Shown here: in pieces, positions 43,631 to 51,533 of the stretch
Layout of the letters: each line of letters begins with the position of its first letter
Numbering within the stretch: position 1 is the stretch's first letter
DNA from: JAVBOW01 sp031550125
GTDB taxonomy: Bacteria > Bacteroidota > Bacteroidia > Bacteroidales > Rikenellaceae
Length of the DNA: 64,000 nucleotides
NCBI GenBank assembly: GCA_031550125.1
Contig: JAVBOW010000010.1
Coordinates: 46,891 to 110,890, forward strand
Direction of reading: 5' to 3'
Program-made: the position numbers and the translations under genes
Notes under the pieces: generated by a model
The model's database searches: none
Told to the model about the DNA's origin: nothing
Seen by the model: the letters and a program-made list of their open reading frames with translations, nothing else

Positions 43631-44236
43631 ATGGACGCATTATATAAAAAAGACGAGCAATTTTCCGAGGAAACCATAGGCCTGCTTGCCGGACACTATC
43701 GTGAGATACTGCGCCTGCTGGGCGAGGATCCCGACCGCGAAGGATTGCTCAAGACTCCCGAAAGGGTGGCCAAAGCCATGGCTTTTCTCACGCAGGGCTA
43801 CGACTGCGACCCGCGCGAGATACTCCTCTCCGCCCGTTTCCGCGAAGAGTATAAACAGATGGTTATCGTCAAGGACATAGAACTTTACTCGATGTGCGAA
43901 CACCACATGATACCCTTCTACGGCAAGGCGCACGTGGCCTATATCCCCAACGGATATATCACCGGCCTGTCGAAGATAGCTCGCGTGGTGGAGTGTTTCG
44001 CCCGCCGCCTGCAGGTACAGGAACGTTTGACGGTACAGATACGCGACTGCATACAGGAGGCCCTCTCGCCCATGGGCGTGGCCGTGGTCATAGAGGCAGG
44101 TCACATGTGCATGCAGATGCGCGGGGTGCAGAAGCAGAATTCCACCACCACCACCTCGGCGTTCACCGGCGTCTTCCTCTCGCAAATGCAAACGCGGGAG
44201 GAATTCATTCACCTGATAAGCAACAAACTGAAATGA
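43631..44236 (+). CDS. folE: GTP cyclohydrolase I
   Basis: A 201-residue type I enzyme, converting GTP to 7,8-dihydroneopterin triphosphate for folate synthesis. Zinc and active-site residues are visible in [24 protein letters not shown] (Cys and His) and [19 protein letters not shown] (second Cys and the catalytic His). The ATG at 43631 gives the normal N-terminus; the frame extends back to a TTG at 43607, but that part contains the -7 element. A terminator follows directly. Confidence 0.95.
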   Translation: MDALYKKDEQFSEETIGLLAGHYREILRLLGEDPDREGLLKTPERVAKAMAFLTQGYDCDPREILLSARFREEYKQMVIVKDIELYSMCEHHMIPFYGKAHVAYIPNGYITGLSKIARVVECFARRLQVQERLTVQIRDCIQEALSPMGVAVVIEAGHMCMQMRGVQKQNSTTTTSAFTGVFLSQMQTREEFIHLISNKLK

Positions 44237-44239
44237 TAA

Positions 44240-44275
44240 AAAGGGTGGCTCCGGTAACAGAGCCACCCTTTCTTT
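44240..44275 (+). terminator. folE terminator
   Basis: An 11-bp perfect stem (AAAGGGTGGCT with AGCCACCCTTT, 44240-44250 and 44261-44271), 10-nt loop, followed by a T-rich tail. Confidence 0.8.
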
Positions 44276-44316
44276 AACCTATAACGAAACGGCGTAGCCA
44301 AATAAAAGCAAGCAGT

Positions 44317-45744
44317 ATGGGAGGTTTTTTCGGAGCGGTATCCACGGAGGATTGTGTGGCGGATGTATTTTACGGCGCCGACTATCATTCTCATCTTGGA
44401 ACGAAGAAGGCCGGCATGGCCTTTCATAACGGGGAGGCCATAGTCCGCAGCATACACAGCCTGGAGAGCGCCTATTTCCGCAACAAATTCGAGGGCGACC
44501 TGCCCAAGTTCGCCGGTTCGCGCGTGGGAATAGGCATAATTTCCGACGGCGAGTCGCAGCCCGTAACGCTCACATCTCATCTGGGCCAGTTTTCGGTGAT
44601 CACTATAGGCCGCATAGACAACCTCGACGATATCACGTCCGATATGCTCCGCCGCCGCATCAACTTTGCGGAACTCTCGGGCAGTAAGATCAATCCCACG
44701 GAGGTAGTCGGCATCATCATATCGTCGGCCGACACCTTCGCGGAGGGCATAGCCCGCGTTCAGGAGCAGATCAAAGGTTCCTGCAGCCTTCTGGTACTTA
44801 CTGCCGGCGGCATATACGCCTCACGCGACCGTTACGGGCGCACGCCCGTGGTGCTGGGACGCGGCTCCACGGGATTCGCCGTGGCCACCGAAAGCTCGTC
44901 GTTCGCCAACCTGGGCTACAAGACCGAGAGCGAACTCGGCCCCGGCCAGTGCTGTTTCCTCACCGCCGGCGGCGTAAGCGAGGTGATCCCAGCCGGACGC
45001 CGCAACCAGATATGCTCGTTCATGTGGGTCTATTACGGCTATCCTTCGTCGGTTTACGAGGGTGTTAACGTCGAGTGGGCGCGCTACCGTTGCGGCGGCG
45101 CGCTGGCCAACCGCGACCAGGGTCTGGACGCCGACCTTGTGTGCGGCATACCCGACTCGGGCATAGCGCACGCCGTAGGCTACAGCAACAAAGCGGGCGT
45201 TCCATACCAGCGGGCCTTCGTCAAATACACGCCCACATGGCCCCGCAGCTTCATGCCTCAAAACCAAAACATGCGCAGTCTGGTTGCCAAAATGAAACTC
45301 ATCCCCAACGAGGCTTTCACGCGAGGCAAGCGCATGGTATTGCTCGACGACTCCATAGTTCGCGGCACGCAGCTGAAGGACAACGTAATAAAACTGGTGG
45401 AAGCCGGGGCAAAGGAGATACACGTACGCGTGGCCTGCCCTCCGCTCATATACCCCTGTATGTTCCTGAATTTCTCCACTTCGCGCTCCACTTTCGACCT
45501 TTTCACCCGCCGCGTCATACGCGACATAGAGGGAACGGAGGAATTTTCGAACGAGCTGCTGGCAGAATACGCCGACCCGTCAACCGGCAAACACCGCGAC
45601 ATGGTGGAGGTGATACGCAAGACCATTGGAGCCGATTCGCTGAAATTCCAGCTTCTGGACGATCTGATCAAATCCATCGGACTGCCGAAGGAGAGGCTAT
45701 GCACCCATTGCTGGGACAACTCGAGCGCCGATACCCTGCGATAA
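44317..45744 (+). CDS. PurF-like amidophosphoribosyltransferase homologue lacking the glutaminase cysteine
   Basis: A 475-residue homologue of amidophosphoribosyltransferase. The N-terminal half has the Ntn-hydrolase layout (HLGTKKAGMAF, a degenerate counterpart of HRGQESAG; YASRDRYGRTPVVLGR). The C-terminal half has the PRPP-binding loop VLLDDSIVRGTQ and paired cysteines (CTHC near the C-terminus) like those binding 4Fe-4S in Gram-positive-type PurF. The protein starts MGGFFGAV, whereas active PurF needs Cys at the mature N-terminus (CGIFG); the first Cys here is residue 13. It probably cannot hydrolyse glutamine. It may use ammonia, act on another substrate, or be regulatory. Confidence 0.82.
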   Translation: MGGFFGAVSTEDCVADVFYGADYHSHLGTKKAGMAFHNGEAIVRSIHSLESAYFRNKFEGDLPKFAGSRVGIGIISDGESQPVTLTSHLGQFSVITIGRIDNLDDITSDMLRRRINFAELSGSKINPTEVVGIIISSADTFAEGIARVQEQIKGSCSLLVLTAGGIYASRDRYGRTPVVLGRGSTGFAVATESSSFANLGYKTESELGPGQCCFLTAGGVSEVIPAGRRNQICSFMWVYYGYPSSVYEGVNVEWARYRCGGALANRDQGLDADLVCGIPDSGIAHAVGYSNKAGVPYQRAFVKYTPTWPRSFMPQNQNMRSLVAKMKLIPNEAFTRGKRMVLLDDSIVRGTQLKDNVIKLVEAGAKEIHVRVACPPLIYPCMFLNFSTSRSTFDLFTRRVIRDIEGTEEFSNELLAEYADPSTGKHRDMVEVIRKTIGADSLKFQLLDDLIKSIGLPKERLCTHCWDNSSADTLR

Positions 45745-45760
45745 TCCTGCGGAAGAAAAG

Positions 45761-46672
45761 CTATTTTTTAAGTATCTGCTCGAAGCGGCCGCGGTCGTTG
45801 TGGGCAAGCGTATCGAGTATCACCCCGCATATGAACGTCAGCACGGCCACTATGGCCAGCCCGCTGGCCAGTACGGCCGACGGCACTTTATACACATAGG
45901 CGAAACGCACATACTCCACAATAACAGGTACGCCCACAGCCACTGCACCCAACAGCAGCGCAGCCGCTATCGTCGAGAAAAAACTCATGGGCCTGTGGTG
46001 ACGGTAGAGATTCAGTATGGCCATTATAACCTTGGCCCCGTCGCTGAACGTGTTCAGCTTCGAGAAACTCCCTTCCGGCCGCTCGCTGAATTCTATCGGG
46101 ATCTCCACTATGCGGAAATGGTAATTCAACGCAAATATAGTCATCTCGGTCTCAAGCTGGAAACCGGCGCTAAGTACGGGGAAAGACTTGGCGAAACGCT
46201 TCGAAAACACCCTGTAACCCGTCATGATATCCTTTAGCTTCACCCCGAAGAAACGGTTTACGGCCGTAAGCACAAGGTTATTGCCCAGGTTGTGCAGGTT
46301 GCGGCGGTTTTCCTTGTAGTATGAGCCGTTGGACAGACGGTCGCCTATGGCCATATCGGCTCGTCCCGAAGCCACCTCTTCCACCAGCGCGTGTACCGAG
46401 GTGGCGGGATAGGTGTCGTCGCCGTCCACCATGATATATATGTCGGCGTCTATATCGCGGAACATCTGCCGCACCACGTTTCCTTTACCCTGGCGCGGCT
46501 CGTGACGTACAGAGGCGCCCGCACCGGCGGCTTCCGAGGCAGTTCCGTCGGTGGAGTTGTTATCGTAGACCCATATTTCGGCCCCCGGCAACTCCCGGCG
46601 AAAATCGGACACCACGCGCGCGATGGTCCGGGCCTCGTTATAGCATGGGATAAGAAGACATATATTATTCAT
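45761..46672 (-). CDS. Polyprenyl-phosphate-type family 2 glycosyltransferase
   Basis: A 303-residue GT2 enzyme (ICLLIPCYNEARTIARVV, EIWVYDNNSTDGTA, IYIMVDGDDTYPA with the DxD motif, DIMTGYRVFSKRF) followed by two C-terminal membrane spans (~215-290). This is the ArnC/GtrB/DPM1-like form that loads a sugar onto polyprenyl phosphate. The adjacent GtrA gene, overlapping by 8 nt, supports that reading: GtrA proteins are thought to flip such lipid-linked sugars. The ATG at 46672 is preferred; one at 46681 is possible. Confidence 0.88.
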   Translation of the reverse strand: MNNICLLIPCYNEARTIARVVSDFRRELPGAEIWVYDNNSTDGTASEAAGAGASVRHEPRQGKGNVVRQMFRDIDADIYIMVDGDDTYPATSVHALVEEVASGRADMAIGDRLSNGSYYKENRRNLHNLGNNLVLTAVNRFFGVKLKDIMTGYRVFSKRFAKSFPVLSAGFQLETEMTIFALNYHFRIVEIPIEFSERPEGSFSKLNTFSDGAKVIMAILNLYRHHRPMSFFSTIAAALLLGAVAVGVPVIVEYVRFAYVYKVPSAVLASGLAIVAVLTFICGVILDTLAHNDRGRFEQILKK

Positions 46673-47054
46673 CGTTTGCATTTTTACGATCTTTCATAGC
46701 AAAGCGCACAAGCACGAAATTCACCGGCACGGCCACCAGATAAACCGGCAGGGGAGCTATCTTGTCCGGAATGTCAAGCACGCGGACATAAAATTCCAGC
46801 AACGACATATGCAGCAAAAAGTTGACGCCGTGGCTGGCCAGGAACAGCGCGCCCTTGCGCGCCGACAATCGCGTGCGGAAGGTAAACTGACCCGTAGCCC
46901 AGAAATTGAAACAGAGGCTCACGCCGTACCCCGCGCCATAGGCAAACGAGTAAACCAGCCCCGTAAGAAGCAAACAATAATAAACGCAGTAGTGTATCAC
47001 CGTGGCGAGGCCCCCGATTATACAAAAACGCAACCATGAGTGGCGTTCTATCAT
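46665..47054 (-). CDS. GtrA family membrane protein (putative lipid-linked sugar flippase)
   Basis: A 129-residue protein with four hydrophobic spans, the standard GtrA layout (LRFCIIGGLATVIHYCVYYCLL, YGVSLCFNFWATGQFTF). GtrA proteins work with GtrB-like glycosyltransferases, encoded here by the overlapping downstream gene, to present polyprenyl-linked sugars at the periplasmic face. The ATG at 47054 gives the family N-terminus; a GTG seven codons upstream is possible. No third gene for a surface glycosyltransferase is adjacent, so the target glycan is unknown. Confidence 0.88.
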   Translation of the reverse strand: MIERHSWLRFCIIGGLATVIHYCVYYCLLLTGLVYSFAYGAGYGVSLCFNFWATGQFTFRTRLSARKGALFLASHGVNFLLHMSLLEFYVRVLDIPDKIAPLPVYLVAVPVNFVLVRFAMKDRKNANDE

Positions 47055-47130
47055 TTGAAACACGGTCTTCAACACTTTTCGGAAAGTTTTCTTTGTCGCC
47101 GTGGCTAAAGTATGGATGTTACGAGACTTA

Positions 47131-47781
47131 TCAACCCTGCCTGTGATTGCGTTTATTCTTGCCGTTTTGCTTGTTTCCCCTGTTTTGCTGCTGCCGGCCT
47201 TTTTTTTGATGCCCTGAAAAGGTTTGTTTATAGTCGCTTTTGATATTACTTATACTCTGTTCGTCTATATTTATACCATTTTCGGACATCTCCCGTATCT
47301 CTTTAATGATCATTTCATTGTTCGGGTGTTCCTGATTATACTCGTAGCTCTTCGTCCGCATATACCTGGCTACGTTGTCCACGGCCTCCTTCACAGCCTG
47401 CGAATCGCCCTCTTTCTCCAGCGCGCGGATAATTTTATGGACATTGCCGCCGTATTGTTTGCGGCGTATGCCATGGCGCGGATATGAAAGGCGCTGCGGA
47501 CGCGGGAACAGGGTAGCCGCAGTGGGGATGGGGTACGGCGAATCGACGTCGAGCTTGAAATCGGCCATAATGAAAAGATGGTCCCACAGTTTGTGCGTAT
47601 ACTCAGCCGTGTCGCGCAACACCGGATTAAGGTTTCCCATAGCGGCTATTACGGCCCTAACCTGTGAGTTACGCTCTTCGCGGTCTTCTATCGTGAGCAG
47701 ATAATCCACCATCTCGTGTATGTGCCTGCCGTACTCGGGCAACATGAGCTTCTTACGCTCGTAGTTATAATTCTTATTCAT
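47131..47781 (-). CDS. DUF4290 domain protein
   Basis: A 216-residue soluble protein of a Bacteroidota-specific family of unknown function. Residues ~10-155 are the DUF4290 domain, rich in aromatic and charged residues (LMLPEYGRHIHEMVDYLL, LNPVLRDTAEYTHKLWDHLFIM, RRKQYGGNVHKII). The C-terminus (~180-216) is a disordered tail of Lys, Gln, Asn and Arg (KKGRQQQNRGNKQNGKN), suggesting RNA or ribosome contact; that is inference. It is divergent from the sigma-54 activator gene. Confidence 0.85.
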   Translation of the reverse strand: MNKNYNYERKKLMLPEYGRHIHEMVDYLLTIEDREERNSQVRAVIAAMGNLNPVLRDTAEYTHKLWDHLFIMADFKLDVDSPYPIPTAATLFPRPQRLSYPRHGIRRKQYGGNVHKIIRALEKEGDSQAVKEAVDNVARYMRTKSYEYNQEHPNNEMIIKEIREMSENGINIDEQSISNIKSDYKQTFSGHQKKGRQQQNRGNKQNGKNKRNHRQG

Positions 47782-48024
47782 CGGTATAGTAAAAAAAGGC
47801 GTGATAATAGAAAATATGGATGGGGCTGATGCCGTCCGTAGGTTGCATTATGGGAAATATGGTTCTTTTAAACCTCTGATTTACAACCCAAAGCGGTTTT
47901 ATGGCGCGTTTTTTGCATTCTGCGAGGAGTTGCGATATATACGCAATAATAGCTACTTTCGTAGCAAAAGTATATCGTTTTTTCGATTTATACAATATTG
48001 GGTTAAATTACTATTAGTTTCGTT

Positions 48025-49200
48025 ATGGTAAAGATTCTGCTTATAGACGAAGACCGCAGCATGCGTAACGTAGTGAAAGAGATGTTGGAATATGAAGGTT
48101 ACAGGGTAGATACGGTACAGGAATACAAGGTTGGATTGGATTTGGCCCAAAAGGAGTCGTACGACATTATCTTGTGCGACATGCAAACCTGTCGGCCTTT
48201 TTTCGACCATCAGCACAACCTCGTAAAGATGGGTATGCAGATAATAGTCGCCTCACGTACCCCGTCGATAGAGGAGGCCGTGAAGGTCATGCGTCACGGC
48301 GCCATGGATTATCTCGCCAAACCGATCGACATCAACCGTTTGCTAAAATCGATCAAGTCGGTGATAGACACCGATATTGCCGAACTGAACCGCAGCGTAC
48401 ACCGAGCCGTACATCTTCGCACTAAAAACAAGCTGTCGCCCAACGTAGACGACATTGTCGGCGATTCGGGCCAGATAAACCACGTCAAACACCTGATAGA
48501 CATAGTGGCCCCCTCCGAGGCGCGAGTGCTGATCCTGGGAGCCAACGGCACAGGTAAAGAACTCGTGGCGCGATGGCTGCACGAAAAAAGCCCTCGACAG
48601 AAAGGCCCGTTCGTCGAAGTGAACTGCGCCGCCATTCCCTCCGAGTTGATCGAAAGCGAACTTTTCGGCCATGAGAAAGGGGCTTTCACCTCTGCAATCA
48701 AACAACGCAAAGGCAAATTCGAGCAGGCCGACGGAGGCACCATCTTCCTCGACGAGATAGGCGACATGAGCCTTTCGGCGCAGGCCAAGGTTTTGCGCGC
48801 GCTGCAGGAACACCGCATAAGCCGTGTGGGCAGCGACACCGACATAACGGTTAACGCCAGGGTTGTGGCCGCCACCAATAAAGACCTACGCACGGAGATA
48901 GAGGAAGGCCGTTTCCGCGAAGACCTCTACCACCGCCTGAGCGTGATAGTTATCCGGGTCCCGGCGCTTGCCGAACGCCTGGACGACGTGCCGTTGCTTG
49001 TGTCGCACTTCGTGGGCCGTATCTGCAACGAATACAATATCCCTAAAAAAGACGTTGACATACAGGCTGTAAGGGAACTCCAAAATATGGGCTGGAGGGG
49101 AAACATACGCGAACTGCGCAACGTAATAGAACGGCTAATAATACTAAGCGGCAAACAAATAACGCTCGAAGACGTCAAGCTGTACGCCATGGGGATATAG
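48025..49200 (+). CDS. Sigma-54-type response regulator without a DNA-binding domain
   Basis: A 391-residue protein. Residues 1-~120 form a receiver (LLIDEDRSMR; ILCDMQ carrying the phospho-acceptor Asp; YLAKP with the conserved Lys). Residues ~145-375 are an AAA+ sigma-54 activator domain: Walker A LGANGTGKEL, GAFTSA at residues 219-224 in place of the usual GAFTGA sigma-54-contact loop, Walker B GGTIFLDEIGD, and NIRELRNVIERLI. It ends shortly afterwards, with no Fis-type helix-turn-helix, so it either acts from solution or has an unknown DNA-targeting partner. No sensor kinase is adjacent. Confidence 0.9.
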   Translation: MVKILLIDEDRSMRNVVKEMLEYEGYRVDTVQEYKVGLDLAQKESYDIILCDMQTCRPFFDHQHNLVKMGMQIIVASRTPSIEEAVKVMRHGAMDYLAKPIDINRLLKSIKSVIDTDIAELNRSVHRAVHLRTKNKLSPNVDDIVGDSGQINHVKHLIDIVAPSEARVLILGANGTGKELVARWLHEKSPRQKGPFVEVNCAAIPSELIESELFGHEKGAFTSAIKQRKGKFEQADGGTIFLDEIGDMSLSAQAKVLRALQEHRISRVGSDTDITVNARVVAATNKDLRTEIEEGRFREDLYHRLSVIVIRVPALAERLDDVPLLVSHFVGRICNEYNIPKKDVDIQAVRELQNMGWRGNIRELRNVIERLIILSGKQITLEDVKLYAMGI

Positions 49201-49304
49201 CTCGCCTGTTCGAGGTACCGGAGGCCTTAATTATGGCATGGCAAAGGTATTGCGTACGCGTTAACGACGCCTTACCTTTGCAGCGTAAGCCATCGATCGG
49301 GATC

Positions 49305-49336
49305 AAGCCTCGTCCGGAACTTCCGGCGGGGCTTTT
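49305..49336 (+). terminator. Terminator downstream of the sigma-54 regulator
   Basis: An interrupted stem (AAGCCTCG and CCGGAA pairing with TTCCGG and CGGGGCTT, one bulged base) with a one-base inner loop, followed by a T run at 49333-49337. Confidence 0.7.
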
Positions 49337-49361
49337 TCTTAGCCGATCCGATCATTTTTCA

Positions 49362-49369
49362 TACCTTTG
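49362..49369 (+). promoter_or_regulatory. -7 promoter element of the hemerythrin gene, separated from it by repeat copy D
   Basis: TACCTTTG, exact consensus. The ATG is 134 nt downstream with repeat copy D in between. Removing the repeat and one duplicate would leave 17 nt, close to the normal 19-23. Confidence 0.6.
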
Positions 49370-49380
49370 CTGGAAATAGT

Positions 49381-49489
49381 GGATCGGGCCGAAAAACAGG
49401 TTGGCGACAAGAGACTCTAAGAATGAGAAATTTTAACCGGTTTCTATGATGCGCGACATGTGCGGCCGACACTTAATTTAGACTGATCC
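49381..49489 (+). mobile_element. MITE-like repeat element, copy D (109 bp, internally deleted)
   Basis: Keeps the left end of the family (GGATCGGGCC, then GAAAAACAGGTTGGCG) and the right end (ATGATGCGCGA to GACTGATCC), but the structured core is largely lost or diverged. Ends match as inverted repeats at 7 of 9 positions. The 8-bp flanks GAAATAGT and AAAAGAGT agree at 6 of 8, consistent with a decayed target duplication. It lies between a -7 promoter element and the hemerythrin gene, in that gene's leader. Confidence 0.7.
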
Positions 49490-49503
49490 AAAAGAGTCAG
49501 AAT

Positions 49504-50199
49504 ATGTACAAACTCGGAAAATACGGCCCTGGCGACAGCATGAGCGAACTCATCGGCAGGGATTACCGCCTATTACTGATAATGAGCCGTTTCGGGATAG
49601 GTATAGGCGTAGGGGACAAAAGCGTTGGCCAGGTTTGCGTCGACAACGGCGTCGACACGGCCACATTTCTGGCCGTATCCAACCTGCTGTTGGACGAAAC
49701 GGCGGACGACAAGGACGTCGAGACGCTCTCCATAGCGTCGCTCCTCGACTACCTGCACAACTCGCACGACTATTTCCTCGGCTTCCGCCTGCCGGCCATA
49801 CGCAATAAACTGGCCACCATAGCGGGAGGCGGCGATAAACTGTCGAAAGCCATAACGGATTATTTCGACGAATACGTAAACGAAGTGCGCCGGCATATGG
49901 AATACGAGGAGAAAACCGTATTTCCATACATACGCACGCTACTCGAAGGCAATCGTCCCGGCAGCTACCACATAGACGTATTCCAGAAGCGGCACGACAG
50001 GGTCGAGGGCCGCATGAACGAATTCAAGAACCTGATGATCCGCTTCTATCCCGCGCAAAGCACCAACGAGGTCAACGGCGTGATGTTCGACATATTCAAC
50101 TGCGAGAAAGAACTCTCGTCACACAACGAGGTTGAAGACAAGCTGCTCATCCCGGCCATAGCCCGAATGGAAGCCGGGAAAAAATCCGGGGCGCGATGA
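49504..50199 (+). CDS. Hemerythrin-domain protein with ScdA-like N-terminus
   Basis: A 231-residue protein. Residues ~12-65 resemble the ScdA/RIC N-terminal domain (DUF542), but the usual Cys-Cys pair is absent (FGIGIGVGDK). Residues ~80-215 are a four-helix hemerythrin domain with candidate di-iron ligands His85, His88, His131, Glu135, His164, His207 and Glu211. RIC proteins repair nitric-oxide- or oxidant-damaged iron centres; the altered N-terminus and the overlapping regulator gene (ATGA at 50196-50199) point instead to O2/NO/redox sensing. That role is inference. Its leader holds repeat copy D. Confidence 0.85.
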   Translation: MYKLGKYGPGDSMSELIGRDYRLLLIMSRFGIGIGVGDKSVGQVCVDNGVDTATFLAVSNLLLDETADDKDVETLSIASLLDYLHNSHDYFLGFRLPAIRNKLATIAGGGDKLSKAITDYFDEYVNEVRRHMEYEEKTVFPYIRTLLEGNRPGSYHIDVFQKRHDRVEGRMNEFKNLMIRFYPAQSTNEVNGVMFDIFNCEKELSSHNEVEDKLLIPAIARMEAGKKSGAR

Positions 50200-50774
50200 A
50201 CGTAAGGATGCGTATCACCATAGCCGAGCCGTCGGCGATAATCCGCGACGGGATGATATCGGCGTTGCGCAAGGCCGGCGGCCTTCATGCCGAGGTATTC
50301 GAAGTGGACGAGATGGCCAAACTGAAAAGCGCAATTTCGGTACAGAAGCCGGGCGTACTGATTGTCAACCCGGCGAACCTCGGATCGCTGTCTGTCGCCG
50401 CCATACGCAAAGAGGCCGGCCCGGGACTCAGGATAGTGGCGCTGCAACTTTTTATGATGGACTCAGGCGTGCTGAGGAATTACGACGAGACGATATCCAT
50501 CTACGACAATCCAGCGCAGATAGGCGAAAAATTGGCCGGCCTTGTCGCCCAGCCCGAGCAGGACAAACGACGCGAATCGCTCAGCGAACGAGAGAAAGAA
50601 ATAGTGGTGTGCGTAGTGCAGGGCATGACCAACAAGCAGATAGCCGACAAACTCTTCCTTTCCACCCACACCGTAGTCACCCACCGCCGCAACATCTCGG
50701 CAAAGCTCGACATACACAGCACGGCCGGCCTGGCCATATACGCCATAGTGAATAAGCTGGTGGAGCTGTCTTAG
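50196..50774 (+). CDS. LuxR-family regulator with degenerate receiver domain
   Basis: A 192-residue NarL-type protein. The N-terminal ~120 residues fold like a receiver (ITIAEPSAIIRDGM; GVLIVNPANLG), but the phospho-acceptor Asp is replaced by Asn58 and the acidic pair near the start is reduced to Glu11. The C-terminal region (~128-190) is an intact LuxR helix-turn-helix (LSEREKEIVVCVVQGMTNKQ, FLSTHTVVTHRRNI). It cannot be phosphorylated in the normal way, so control by its translationally coupled hemerythrin partner is plausible. The target genes are unknown. Confidence 0.9.
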   Translation: MNVRMRITIAEPSAIIRDGMISALRKAGGLHAEVFEVDEMAKLKSAISVQKPGVLIVNPANLGSLSVAAIRKEAGPGLRIVALQLFMMDSGVLRNYDETISIYDNPAQIGEKLAGLVAQPEQDKRRESLSEREKEIVVCVVQGMTNKQIADKLFLSTHTVVTHRRNISAKLDIHSTAGLAIYAIVNKLVELS

Positions 50775-50843
50775 GAACCGCCTAAGTTTACCGTCGCTCT
50801 CGGTGGACGGACGCCGTAAATGACGGCAAACGGATTTCCGGAA

Positions 50844-51533
50844 TCACTCCGAATCGGCGGAGTCCACGAACTTTTCCACATCCAGGAACAATTCGGCGTG
50901 TCGCTCTATCCATGCCTCGTCCCTGTCCCACCACTTTGTTTTGAGCAGGAATTCCGCCTGGCGCTCATCAAAGCGAGGCCTGACCAATCCGGCCGGCACT
51001 CCGCCAACGATGGTATACGGCTCCACGTCCTTGCCTACCACGGCGTTTGCCAACACTATGGCTCCGTCGCCTATTGTCACTCCGTCGGCTATGACGGCGT
51101 TGGCGCATATCCACACGTCGTTGCCTATAGTGACGTGCCTGTAGGGGTTATGGTGGTCTTTATCGAAAAAAGTCCTGGCGCAATATGACGGATTGGAAAA
51201 CAGGGCCGGATGCGTGCTTACAAAAGTGTGCGTGGGGTGTTTCCCCGGAGCGACAAGCACATTTGGACCGATGGAGCAAAACTTGCCTATGGTGGCCTCC
51301 ATGATCGCCGAGTTCGCGGAAACGTAGGAAAAGTCGCCCATCTCCACATTCTCCAGAAACACCCCCGACCCGGTCCAGTTGTATTTCCCGAAAACGACGT
51401 TGTTGACACGCGTCATATATCCCAGTCGCAAATAGTTATTCTTGCGTTCGTAGCGCAGCCTGGCCCTTACCCAACGCAAATATTCAGTTAACGGCGACTG
51501 CATGAAAGACCGCCAATAAGACAACCGTATCAT
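50844..51533 (-). CDS. CatB-related left-handed beta-helix O-acetyltransferase
   Basis: A 229-residue hexapeptide-repeat transferase. Repeats run from ~60 to ~175 (VEMGDFSYVSANSAIMEATIGKFCSIGPNVLVAPG; VTIGNDVWICANAVIADGVTIGDGAIVLANAVV), with a loop containing HPTHTF and the CatB-type tail GVPAGLVRPRF. It transfers an acetyl or similar group from CoA to a sugar or other small acceptor. It overlaps the upstream flippase gene by ATGA on the minus strand, so a role in modifying a surface polysaccharide repeat unit is likely. Confidence 0.88.
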   Translation of the reverse strand: MIRLSYWRSFMQSPLTEYLRWVRARLRYERKNNYLRLGYMTRVNNVVFGKYNWTGSGVFLENVEMGDFSYVSANSAIMEATIGKFCSIGPNVLVAPGKHPTHTFVSTHPALFSNPSYCARTFFDKDHHNPYRHVTIGNDVWICANAVIADGVTIGDGAIVLANAVVGKDVEPYTIVGGVPAGLVRPRFDERQAEFLLKTKWWDRDEAWIERHAELFLDVEKFVDSADSE

